A stretch of DNA of 31,593 nt from CAJPPJ01 sp963545265 (lineage in GTDB: Bacteria; Bacillota_I; Bacilli_A; RF39; UBA660): NCBI GenBank assembly GCA_963545265.1, contig CAUUHY010000009.1, positions 1 through 31,593 of the forward strand, read 5' to 3'. How positions within the stretch are numbered: the stretch's first letter is position 1; the number at the start of each line of letters is the position of its first letter. A model generated the notes under the pieces. It saw only the letters and a program-made list of their open reading frames with translations. It did no database searches and had not been told where the DNA came from. The position numbers were made by a program, and so were the translations under genes. Below are positions 25,407 through 31,593 of this stretch, piece by piece.

Positions 25407-25715
25407 TTAAGCTATCTTTTCATTAGTTTTTTTACTAACTCTATATTTATTTCCATCTTTATCAAAAGCTTTACCAATTCTTGTTCTCTTGTTTGTTTTT
25501 GGATCTATATGCATAACGTTTGAAATATGTATAGGAGCTTCTTTTTCAACTATACCTCCAGTTGATACACCGTTTGGCTTTTGACTTTTTTTGATGATGT
25601 TGATACCTTCTACTATTACTTTGTTCTTTTCACGAAGTACTTTTAGGATTTTTCCTACTTTACCTTTATCTTTACCAGTAATTACTATTACTTTATCATT
25701 TACTTTAAAGTTCAT
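25407..25715 (-). CDS. rplX: 50S ribosomal protein uL24
   Basis: uL24 initiates 50S assembly at the 5' end of 23S rRNA. The KOW motif VNDKVIVITGKDKGKVGKILKV occupies the N-terminus of this 102-residue protein. It is followed by VIVEGINIIKKSQKP and the ISNVMHIDPKTNKRTRIG block. Confidence 0.98.
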   Translation of the reverse strand: MNFKVNDKVIVITGKDKGKVGKILKVLREKNKVIVEGINIIKKSQKPNGVSTGGIVEKEAPIHISNVMHIDPKTNKRTRIGKAFDKDGNKYRVSKKTNEKIA

Positions 25716-25724
25716 ATTTCCTCC

Positions 25725-26090
25725 TTATAATACTTCCTTAGCTAGAGAAATAATTTTCATAAATCCTTTTCTTAATTCTCTTGCTACTGGTCCAAAAATA
25801 CGAGTTCCTATAGGGTTTTTATCAGCATTAATAATAACACAAGCATTATCATTAAATTTTATATAAGAACCATCTTCTCTTCTAAGACCACTTTTTGTTC
25901 TAACTATTACAGCTTTTACAACTGCTCCTTGTTTAACATTCCCGTTAGGTATAGCTTTCTTAACTGTCCCAACAACAATGTCACCAATGTTTCCACTTTT
26001 AACTTTGCTTCCGCCTAATACTCTTATAACTAATAATTCTCTTGCTCCAGAGTTATCAGCAACTTTTAGACGTGTTTCTTGTTGAATCAT
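25725..26090 (-). CDS. rplN: 50S ribosomal protein uL14
   Basis: uL14 lies at the subunit interface. Its 121 residues read MIQQETRLKVADNSGARELLVIRVLGG at the start. VGTVKKAIPNGNVKQGAVVKAVIVRTK in the middle and the signature GSYIKFNDNACVIINADKNPIGTRIFGPVARELR are all standard. Confidence 0.99.
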   Translation of the reverse strand: MIQQETRLKVADNSGARELLVIRVLGGSKVKSGNIGDIVVGTVKKAIPNGNVKQGAVVKAVIVRTKSGLRREDGSYIKFNDNACVIINADKNPIGTRIFGPVARELRKGFMKIISLAKEVL

Positions 26091-26110
26091 CTTATTCCTC
26101 CTTTACCTAA

Positions 26111-26368
26111 CTATAATATTATCGCTTTTTCAACTACTTCTACTAAAGCAAAATATTTAGTTTTTGATAATGGTCTTGTTTCAACTATCTTAACTTTATC
26201 TCCTACTTTAGCAATATTTTGTTCGTCGTGAACTGCATATTTTTTAGAATATTTAACTCTTTTCCCATAAAGAGGGTGTTTTTTGTAAGTTTCTACTAAA
26301 ACTGTGATAGTTTTATCGTTAACATTACTTACAACTTTACCAATAAATTCTTTTCTTGTCTTTTCCAT
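26111..26368 (-). CDS. rpsQ: 30S ribosomal protein uS17
   Basis: uS17 is an OB-fold protein binding helix 11 of 16S rRNA. The 85-residue sequence has GKVVSNVNDKTITVLVETYKKHPLYGK and the conserved KVGDKVKIVETRPLSKTKYFALVEVVEKA. It follows rpmC by 9 bases. Confidence 0.98.
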   Translation of the reverse strand: MEKTRKEFIGKVVSNVNDKTITVLVETYKKHPLYGKRVKYSKKYAVHDEQNIAKVGDKVKIVETRPLSKTKYFALVEVVEKAIIL

Positions 26369-26377
26369 ATTCCCTCC

Positions 26378-26572
26378 CTACTTGTTAAGTTCTCTTTCTC
26401 TTAATTCAGTTTTAAGTCTTGCAACTTCTCTTCTTAAGTCTTTTAAACGAGAAGGTTTTTCAAGTTGACCATTAGCCAATTGAAAACGTAAATTAAATAA
26501 TTCTTCTTTATCAGCTTTTATTTTTGAACTTATTTCTTCATTTGATAATTTTTTGATTTCTTCAGCTTTCAT
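26378..26572 (-). CDS. rpmC: 50S ribosomal protein uL29
   Basis: A 64-residue helical hairpin protein near the tunnel exit, where it helps dock trigger factor and SRP. The motif EELFNLRFQLANGQLEKPSRLKDLRREVARLKT is diagnostic. Its ATG overlaps the rplP stop by one base. Confidence 0.98.
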   Translation of the reverse strand: MKAEEIKKLSNEEISSKIKADKEELFNLRFQLANGQLEKPSRLKDLRREVARLKTELRERELNK

Positions 26573-26988
26573 TATTTATCTCCTTCCCTTTTTACAAACT
26601 TAGTTTTTACAGGTAATTTGTGACCTGCTAGTCTGATAGCTTCACGTGCTACTTCTTCAGATACACCTGAAACTTCAAACATAATTTTTCCTGATTTTAC
26701 TACAGCTACCCAAGAGTCTACTGCCCCTTTACCAGAACCTTGTCTAGTACCGATAGCTTTTTTAGTAAGTGGCATATGTGGGAATATATTAATATATACC
26801 TTACCACCTCTACTCATGTAACGATTCATAGCAACACGAGCTGCCTCAATTTGATTAGATGTAATCCATGCTCCAGTTAAAGCTTGAATACCAAATTCAC
26901 CTTTAGTTAATGTAGTATTTCCTTTTGCTCTTCCTTCATGAGTTAATCTATGTACTTTTCTAAATTTAGTTCTTGATGGAATTAGCAT
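26572..26988 (-). CDS. rplP: 50S ribosomal protein uL16
   Basis: uL16 helps position the A-site tRNA in the 50S subunit. The 138 residues open MLIPSRTKFRKVHR, then carry GEFGIQALTGAWITSNQIEAARVAMNRYMSRGGKVYINIFPHMPLTKKAIGTRQGSGKG, the strongly conserved core. The start codon lies 23 bases inside the 3' end of rpsC, which supports translational coupling. Confidence 0.98.
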   Translation of the reverse strand: MLIPSRTKFRKVHRLTHEGRAKGNTTLTKGEFGIQALTGAWITSNQIEAARVAMNRYMSRGGKVYINIFPHMPLTKKAIGTRQGSGKGAVDSWVAVVKSGKIMFEVSGVSEEVAREAIRLAGHKLPVKTKFVKREGDK

Positions 26989-27688
26989 TTGATACTACCT
27001 CCTTGTTTCTTTTATTATTATCTTTTTTAAAGAATTTTTTGTTTTCGTGTTTATCACTTTTACCTAGAGTTTCACCTCTATAAATCCAAACTTTAATACC
27101 GATTTTTCCATATGTTGTATCAGCTTCTGCTGTAGCATAATCAATATCAGCTCTTAAAGTGTGTAATGATACAGTTCCTTCAGAATAACCTTCATTTCTT
27201 GCCATTTCAACACCACCAAGTCTTCCTGATGCTAAAGTTTTAATTCCTTTTGCTCCTGCTTTTCTAGCGTTTCTAATAGCCCTTTTTTGTGCTGTTCTAA
27301 AAGATACTCTATTTTCGATTTGTTTAGCTATATCTTGTGCAACTATAGATGCATTTAATTCTGGTTGTTTAATTTCTACTATAGATATTTTAACTTTTCC
27401 TTCAATGATTTTTTCAACTTCTGAAGTAAGTTTTTTCATTTCTGAACCTGCTTGACCTATTATTACACCTGGTTTTGATGTAAATATAGTAACTTCAGTA
27501 TATTTTTCAGTTCTTTCAATAGTAACATTTCCAACACTCGCATCTTTTAATCTAGTTTTTAAAAATTTACGTAGTTTAAGATCTGCATTAAGAAGTCTTG
27601 GTACATCTTTTGAATCAGCATACCAGTTAGATTGCCAATCTTTATTTATTCCTAATCTTAAACCAATTGGATTAACTTTTTGTCCCAT
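26966..27688 (-). CDS. rpsC: 30S ribosomal protein uS3
   Basis: uS3 lines the mRNA entry tunnel and contributes to mRNA unwinding. At 240 residues it has the start MGQKVNPIGLRLGINKDWQSNWYA, a KH domain with FTSKPGVIIGQAGSEMKKL, and the C-terminal domain with RNARKAGAKGIKTLASGRLGGVEMAR and YGKIGIKVWIYRGE. The KH loop reads GQAG where bacterial uS3 usually has a basic GRKG or GKKG. A lysine/asparagine-rich tail of about 30 residues follows the conserved end and overlaps rplP by 23 bases. Confidence 0.98.
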   Translation of the reverse strand: MGQKVNPIGLRLGINKDWQSNWYADSKDVPRLLNADLKLRKFLKTRLKDASVGNVTIERTEKYTEVTIFTSKPGVIIGQAGSEMKKLTSEVEKIIEGKVKISIVEIKQPELNASIVAQDIAKQIENRVSFRTAQKRAIRNARKAGAKGIKTLASGRLGGVEMARNEGYSEGTVSLHTLRADIDYATAEADTTYGKIGIKVWIYRGETLGKSDKHENKKFFKKDNNKRNKEVVSNANSIKN

Positions 27689-27697
27689 ATTTCCTCC

Positions 27698-28039
27698 TTA
27701 TTTTTCTCTTACAACTACTAAAATATGACTAAATTGGTGATCCTTGTGTCCTATACGTCCTCTTGAATCAAACTTATGTCTTTTTAAAGTAGCTCCCATA
27801 TCTATTCTTGCTTCTTTTACATATAAGTTATTTGCTTCTATATTTAAATTTTCTTTTGCATTAGCAATTGCAGAATTTAATGTTTTTAATATTAATCTAG
27901 CTGCTTTTTTATTTGTATTACTTAAAATAGTTTGTGCTTGTAATGCATCTTTTCCTCTAATTAAATCTATAACTAATCTAGCTCTAAAAGGTGAAATTCT
28001 AAGATTTCTAGTTAATGCTCTAGTTTCTTTTTTATCCAT
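27698..28039 (-). CDS. rplV: 50S ribosomal protein uL22
   Basis: uL22 lines the exit tunnel with its beta-hairpin loop, a known macrolide-resistance site. In 113 residues it shows ISPFRARLVIDLIRGKDALQAQTIL at the N-terminus. YVKEARIDMGATLKRHKFDSRGRIGHKDHQFSHILVVV at the end includes the tunnel loop. The start overlaps rpsS by one base. Confidence 0.98.
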   Translation of the reverse strand: MDKKETRALTRNLRISPFRARLVIDLIRGKDALQAQTILSNTNKKAARLILKTLNSAIANAKENLNIEANNLYVKEARIDMGATLKRHKFDSRGRIGHKDHQFSHILVVVREK

Positions 28040-28317
28040 TATCTCTTACCTTCTTTCTTAGAACCAGCATGTCCACCAAATTTTCTAGTAGGTGAAAATT
28101 CTCCCAATTTATGTCCAACCATATTTTCTGTAACATATACTGGTATAAATTCTTTACCATTATATACAGCGAATGTATGTCCTATAAAATCTGGAAATAT
28201 AGTAGATCTTCTTGACCAAGTCTTAACAACTTCTTTTTTACCTTCTTGATTCATTTTTTGCACTTTTGCAAATAATCTTTCAAAAACATAAGGTCCTTTT
28301 TTTACACTTCTTGCCAT
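28039..28317 (-). CDS. rpsS: 30S ribosomal protein uS19
   Basis: uS19 in the 30S head bridges to the 50S subunit with uS13. The 92 residues read MARSVKKGPYVFERLF, then KTWSRRSTIFPDFIGHTFAVYNGKEFIPVYVTENMVGHKLGEFSPTRKFGGHAG, which is the complete conserved body of the family. Confidence 0.99.
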   Translation of the reverse strand: MARSVKKGPYVFERLFAKVQKMNQEGKKEVVKTWSRRSTIFPDFIGHTFAVYNGKEFIPVYVTENMVGHKLGEFSPTRKFGGHAGSKKEGKR

Positions 28318-28325
28318 GTTTCCTC

Positions 28326-29156
28326 CTACTTGCTTCTTCTTCTAACAATTAACTTATCAGAAGCTTTTTTCTTTCTTGTCTTAAATCCAAGCGCTGGTTT
28401 TCCCCAAGGTGTCATTGGACCACTACGTCCGATTGGAGCTCTACCTTCTCCTCCACCATGTGGGTGATCATTAGGGTTCATAACAGAACCTCTAACTGTA
28501 GGTCTAATTCCCATATGTCTTGTTCTTCCAGCTTTTCCTAAAGAAACAAGTTCGTAATCTGAATTTCCTACTTCTCCAATAGTTGCATAACAAGTTTTTA
28601 ATATTAATCTTTGTTCTCCGCTTGTTAATCTAACCATTACATATTTATCTTCTCTACCAATAATTTGTGCTTTACTTCCTGCACTTCTTGCTAGTTCTCC
28701 ACCTTTTCCAGGTCTTAATTCTACGTTGTGAACAACTGTACCAACTGGAATGTTTCCAAGTGGTAATGCGTTACCAACTTTAATATCAGCTGTTTCTCCA
28801 GCTACTATATCTTGTCCTACCATTAATCCTTCTGGAGCTAAGATATATCTCTTTTCACCATCTCTATAATTAATTAAAGCGATGTTTGCAGTTCTATTTG
28901 GATCATATTCTATAGAAGCCACTCTTCCGAAAATATCTAATTTATTTCTTTTAAAATCAATTTTACGATATTTTCTTTTTGCTCCTCCACCAATATGTCT
29001 TACAGTTATTTTCCCGCTATGGTTTCTTCCACCTGTTTTACTTACTGATTCAAGTAAACTTTTTTCTGGTTTTGCTTTTTTTGTTAGCACTTCATTTTTT
29101 AAAGTACTTTTACCACGTTCTGCGTTATTTGTTGGTTTATATAATTTTATTGCCAT
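28326..29156 (-). CDS. rplB: 50S ribosomal protein uL2
   Basis: uL2 is needed for subunit joining and the peptidyl-transferase centre. The 276 residues start MAIKLYKPTNNAERGKSTL. They include NHSGKITVRHIGGGAKRKYRKIDFKRNK and the near-invariant GSVMNPNDHPHGGGEGRAPIGR, with the functionally important histidine. The basic tail ends KKASDKLIVRRRSK. Confidence 0.99.
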   Translation of the reverse strand: MAIKLYKPTNNAERGKSTLKNEVLTKKAKPEKSLLESVSKTGGRNHSGKITVRHIGGGAKRKYRKIDFKRNKLDIFGRVASIEYDPNRTANIALINYRDGEKRYILAPEGLMVGQDIVAGETADIKVGNALPLGNIPVGTVVHNVELRPGKGGELARSAGSKAQIIGREDKYVMVRLTSGEQRLILKTCYATIGEVGNSDYELVSLGKAGRTRHMGIRPTVRGSVMNPNDHPHGGGEGRAPIGRSGPMTPWGKPALGFKTRKKKASDKLIVRRRSK

Positions 29157-29166
29157 TTAAAACCTC

Positions 29167-29451
29167 CTACTTAGTTTCAAGAGTTTGTCCAGGTTCTAAA
29201 GTTATAATTGCTTTTTTATATTTTTTTGTGAATCCTGAATAACGTCCTACCCTTTTCTTTTTAGGTTTTACATTTATAGTTTGTACTTCTAAAACTTTAA
29301 CTCCAAATATTTTTTGAACTGCTTCTTTTATTTCAGTTTTATTACTTTTTGTATCAACTTTAAATGTATATTTATTGTAATTACTTTGATCATTACTAGA
29401 TTTTTCAGTAATTATTGGTGCTTTAATTATTTCTAAATATTTAGTATGCAT
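29167..29451 (-). CDS. rplW: 50S ribosomal protein uL23
   Basis: uL23 lies at the tunnel exit and docks trigger factor. The 94-residue sequence has IIKAPIITEKSSNDQSNYNKYTFKVD, typical of the N-terminal half, and KKKRVGRYSGFTKKYKKAIITLEPGQTLE at the end. It overlaps the rplD 3' end by 11 bases. Confidence 0.98.
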   Translation of the reverse strand: MHTKYLEIIKAPIITEKSSNDQSNYNKYTFKVDTKSNKTEIKEAVQKIFGVKVLEVQTINVKPKKKRVGRYSGFTKKYKKAIITLEPGQTLETK

Positions 29452-30073
29452 AATTTAACACCTCCTCTACTTCCTTTAATGCTTCTTTTGTAATTAATAT
29501 CTTAGAATTATTTATTAAATCTAAAACATTTAACTCGCTAACTTCTAAAAGTATTACATTAGTAATGTTTCTACTTGCTAAAATTATATTTTCATCAAGT
29601 TCCGGAACAACTATCAATACCTTGTCGTTTTGTAATTTTAAATTATTTAAAATATTTAAAACTTCTTTTGTTTTTGGTGTTGCTAATTTAATATCTTCAA
29701 CTACTACAAAATCTTCTAATTTAGATAAAATAGCACTCTTTAATGCTGTTTTAGCAACTTTCTTATTCATTTTTTTGCTAAAATCTTGTGGTACTGGTCC
29801 TAAAGCAACTCCCCCATGTCTAAATATGTTAGATCTAATAGATCCTGCTCTAGCTCTACCTGTACCTTTTTGTCTCCATGGTTTTACACCACCACCACTA
29901 ACTTCTGCTCTTGTTTTAACTTTTTTAGTGCCTTGTCTTTGACAAGCTAAAGTTAAAATAACAGCATCGTTAATAGCTTTTTCGTTTATTTCATTTTCGA
30001 ATACTTCTGGATTTAGATTTAAAGCTTCGATTTTTTCACCTTTAACGTTAAATACATCAACTGACTTTTTCAT
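29441..30073 (-). CDS. rplD: 50S ribosomal protein uL4
   Basis: uL4 lines the tunnel constriction; in gamma-proteobacteria it also represses the S10 operon through the mRNA leader. The 210-residue protein has the extended loop GGGVKPWRQKGTGRARAGSIRS followed by RHGGVALGPVPQDFSKKMNKK, both conserved. The C-terminal half is the usual Rossmann-like domain. Confidence 0.98.
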   Translation of the reverse strand: MKKSVDVFNVKGEKIEALNLNPEVFENEINEKAINDAVILTLACQRQGTKKVKTRAEVSGGGVKPWRQKGTGRARAGSIRSNIFRHGGVALGPVPQDFSKKMNKKVAKTALKSAILSKLEDFVVVEDIKLATPKTKEVLNILNNLKLQNDKVLIVVPELDENIILASRNITNVILLEVSELNVLDLINNSKILITKEALKEVEEVLNYAY

Positions 30074-30082
30074 TAAATCCTC

Positions 30083-30802
30083 CTATTCTTGACTTTCTGT
30101 AGAAGCTTCTTCTACTATTTCTTCATTTTTTATTTCTTTTGTATAATCTACAAGACTAGCCATTTCTAATTTTTTATCTTTATTTTTAATAGCTGTCTTT
30201 AATATCACTAAACCTTTTTTAGGTCCTGGAACATTACCTTTAACTAAAATTACATTTTCGTTTTCAAGTACATCTACTACAATTGAATTTTGTACTGTAG
30301 TAAGTTCTGCTCCCATGTGTCCTGGAAGTTCAGTTCCCTTAAATACACGCATTGGTCTTAAAGTTCCTAAAGATCCTACACCTCTATGATATTGTGAACC
30401 ATGAGACATTGGTCCTCTTGAGAAGTTATGTCTTTTTATAGATCCTTGGAATCCTTTACCTTTACTAATTCCCGTAATATCTATTACTTCACCAACTTCA
30501 AAAACACTTGCTGTTAAAGTATCTCCTAATTTGTAATCTTCTACATTAACTCCTCTAATTTCTCTTAAGAAGCGCTTAGGTTCTGTGTTTGCTTTTTTAG
30601 TATGTCCAATTTTTGGTTTATTAGAACTTTTTTCTTTAATTGTTTCAAAACCTAATTGGATTGCTTCATACCCATCATTATCTTTTGTTTTTATTTGAGT
30701 AACTACATTTGGTTCTACTGAAATTACTGTAACTGGAATCAATTTACCTTCTTCAGTAAAAACTTGAGTCATTCCAACTTTTTTTCCTAAGATTCCTTTC
30801 AT
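30083..30802 (-). CDS. rplC: 50S ribosomal protein uL3
   Basis: uL3 reaches towards the peptidyl-transferase centre. It begins MKGILGKKVGMTQVFTEEGK and carries GKGFQGSIKRHNFSRGPMSHGSQYHRGVGSLGT and KGTELPGHMGAELTTVQN, the diagnostic central loop. At 239 residues it is longer than typical because of an acidic C-terminal tail (EIKNEEIVEEASTESQE) after the conserved body. Confidence 0.98.
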   Translation of the reverse strand: MKGILGKKVGMTQVFTEEGKLIPVTVISVEPNVVTQIKTKDNDGYEAIQLGFETIKEKSSNKPKIGHTKKANTEPKRFLREIRGVNVEDYKLGDTLTASVFEVGEVIDITGISKGKGFQGSIKRHNFSRGPMSHGSQYHRGVGSLGTLRPMRVFKGTELPGHMGAELTTVQNSIVVDVLENENVILVKGNVPGPKKGLVILKTAIKNKDKKLEMASLVDYTKEIKNEEIVEEASTESQE

Positions 30803-30814
30803 TTTTTCCTCCTA

Positions 30815-31117
30815 TTATTGTTTTATTAATATACCAACTCCACTTGGTAAATCTAAATGCATTAAAGCATCCATTGTATCTTTACCAGGGTTTTTAATAT
30901 CAATTATTCTTTTGTGTGTTCTTCTTTCAAATTGTTCACGTGAATCTTTATATTTGTGTGTCGCTTTAATAACTGTAAACTTTTCAACTTCTGTTGGAAG
31001 TGGTACTGGTCCACTAATTTCTCCACCAGATCTTTTAACAGTTTCAACAATTTTTTCAGCTGCTTTATCAAGAATTCTGTGATCATAAGCTTTTAGCTTT
31101 ATACGAACTATTGACAT
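30815..31117 (-). CDS. rpsJ: 30S ribosomal protein uS10
   Basis: uS10 is a 30S head protein that also partners NusB in transcription antitermination. The ATG chosen (31115-31117) is preceded by AAAGGAGG and gives MSIVRIKLKAYDHRILDKAAE, the normal start. The longer frame to 31153 begins in the leader RNA. SGPVPLPTEVEKFTVIKATHKYKDSREQFERRTHKRIIDI is the conserved core. It has 100 residues and is the first gene of the superoperon. Confidence 0.98.
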   Translation of the reverse strand: MSIVRIKLKAYDHRILDKAAEKIVETVKRSGGEISGPVPLPTEVEKFTVIKATHKYKDSREQFERRTHKRIIDIKNPGKDTMDALMHLDLPSGVGILIKQ

Positions 31118-31158
31118 AAAAATCCTCCTTTCGCTTATATCTAGTATAAACATACTCC

Positions 31159-31240
31159 GTAAAAGTTACCTGAAACCCTTGTAAACATTAAACAACTTTA
31201 CCAGGTGGTTCAGCAATCTCTCACATCATCGCTGTCACAT
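31159..31240 (-). promoter_or_regulatory. Structured S10-operon leader RNA
   Basis: Between the promoter and rpsJ the transcript can form a 7-bp hairpin CAGCGAT/ATTGCTG (31228-31234 with 31211-31217, one G:U) around a 10-nt loop. A second, 8-bp stem with one bulge follows (31194-31201 with 31159-31167). Base composition here is much less AT-rich than in other gaps, which argues for a constrained RNA. An L4- or other r-protein-responsive leader is the natural suggestion; I cannot confirm a match to a known class. Confidence 0.5.
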
Positions 31241-31249
31241 ACGACTTAA

Positions 31250-31277
31250 ATTATACCAAAAACCTATATAAAATCAA
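31250..31277 (-). promoter_or_regulatory. Promoter of the S10-spc-alpha superoperon
   Basis: On the minus strand TTGATT (31272-31277) and TATAAT (31250-31255) are separated by 16 bases, with an AT-rich stretch upstream. It lies just after the terminator of the preceding gene and about 130 bases before the rpsJ ATG. Confidence 0.8.
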
Positions 31278-31287
31278 TAGTTTTTAA

Positions 31288-31315
31288 GAAAAAAACAAGA
31301 TTATTTTAATCTTGT
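31288..31315 (-). terminator. Terminator of the gene upstream of the S10 operon
   Basis: A 9-bp stem ACAAGATTA/TAATCTTGT (31307-31315 with 31295-31303), a 3-nt loop and a following T-run. Its hairpin lies over the last codons and the stop codon of the partial upstream gene. Confidence 0.75.
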
Positions 31316-31593
31316 CTGTATATCACTATCGTAAACAACTTCTTCTACTTTTCCGTCTTTTATTTTTAATAACATGTTCTCTTTTAATTTAATATTTTCT
31401 TTTTCAAGAACAACATCCTCTTTATTATCTACAAAATAACGTTTATTTAAACCTTCATTGGTATTAACTTCATATATTTTATTTTGTTTATTTCTAAAAT
31501 TATTTATAATTGTATTTAACTTTTTATCAGAATAATCATAAACAATAACATAATATTCTCCGTTTTTATCAAAAATAGATGTTATTAATATTT
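31301..31593 (-). CDS. C-terminal part of a thioredoxin-fold-like hypothetical protein (partial)
   Basis: This frame is open from the right edge to a TAA at 31301-31303 and gives 96 residues. The pattern GEYYVIVYDYSDKKLN, then KIYEVNTNEGLNKRYFVD, then MLLKIKDGKVEEVVYD resembles small anchored thioredoxin-like proteins. In those, a strand Y-Y-V-x-V-Y-D is followed by Y-x-V-D/N and a late LIKIKDGKVVE strand. No CxxC is present in the visible part; it could lie further upstream. The assignment rests only on this pattern. The gene is separated from the ribosomal operon by a terminator and a promoter. Confidence 0.45.
   Translation of the reverse strand, partial: ILITSIFDKNGEYYVIVYDYSDKKLNTIINNFRNKQNKIYEVNTNEGLNKRYFVDNKEDVVLEKENIKLKENMLLKIKDGKVEEVVYDSDIQTRLK

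Noticed and set aside
22439..29942. Plus-strand ORFs of 60-130 codons across the ribosomal operon
   Set aside because: Each is a mirror frame of a conserved ribosomal protein gene and has no start signal.
30904..31086. Minus-strand 60-codon ORF inside rpsJ
   Set aside because: It is a lysine/leucine-rich alternative frame of the rpsJ coding sequence.
1..31593. UGA read as tryptophan (Mollicute-type code), suggested by the AT-rich composition
   Set aside because: TGA is used as a stop at ATGA overlaps (for example 4657-4660 and 16107-16110) and tryptophans in conserved positions are TGG.
1..31593. CRISPR arrays, tRNA or rRNA genes, and insertion sequences
   Set aside because: No regularly spaced repeats, tRNA-like cloverleaf, transposase motif or flanking inverted repeats were seen on either strand.

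Overview
The window is AT-rich bacterial DNA. Every supported gene lies on the minus strand, so transcription runs from high to low coordinates. The gene order (S10-spc-alpha ribosomal superoperon with secY, adk, map, infA and rpoA), the zinc-type uS14, AGGAGG-type ribosome binding sites and TGA used as stop point to a low-GC Bacillota. An uncultured gut-type Bacilli or Mollicutes-related lineage is my inference; there is no rRNA here to test it.

Right end to 17257: the 3' end of an unrelated, thioredoxin-fold-like gene finishes with a terminator at 31301. A strong promoter (31250-31277) and a structured leader then precede rpsJ-rplC-rplD-rplW-rplB-rpsS-rplV-rpsC-rplP-rpmC-rpsQ-rplN-rplX-rplE-rpsN-rpsH-rplF-rplR-rpsE-rplO-secY-adk-map-infA-rpmJ-rpsM-rpsK-rpoA-rplQ. 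This is one compact operon with overlaps or gaps of at most 24 bases. rpmD (uL30) is missing from its usual place between rpsE and rplO. rpmJ (37 aa) is short but clear. A terminator follows rplQ.

Middle (17198 to 3554): a ten-gene surface-polysaccharide or teichoic-acid-like cluster. In order of transcription it holds an anchored hypothetical protein, an acyltransferase-3 membrane protein, a GT-C/GT39-like membrane glycosyltransferase, a UbiA-family homologue of decaprenyl-phosphate phosphoribosyltransferase, an ~850-residue GT4+GT2 fusion, a UDP-galactopyranose-mutase-like flavoprotein, an ABC-2 export permease, its ATPase, a second GT4+GT2 fusion and UDP-GlcNAc 2-epimerase. The permease is split by a frameshift in a simple repeat. 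The likely product is a ManNAc- and furanose-containing glycan built on a polyprenyl carrier and exported by the ABC pair. The cluster occupies the place where many Bacillota carry ecfA1-ecfA2-ecfT-truA, between rplQ and rplM.

Left part: rplM-rpsI have their own promoter, a possible autoregulatory leader hairpin and a terminator (2523-2562). Next comes a 1.4-kb gene graveyard: an unrecognised small ORF remnant, a serine hydrolase (class C beta-lactamase/PBP4b type) broken by frameshifts, and a second unrecognised frameshifted remnant, closed by a bidirectional terminator at 1093-1128. The left edge carries an Abi_2-family HEPN gene, translationally overlapped by the start of a partial Q/N-rich protein.
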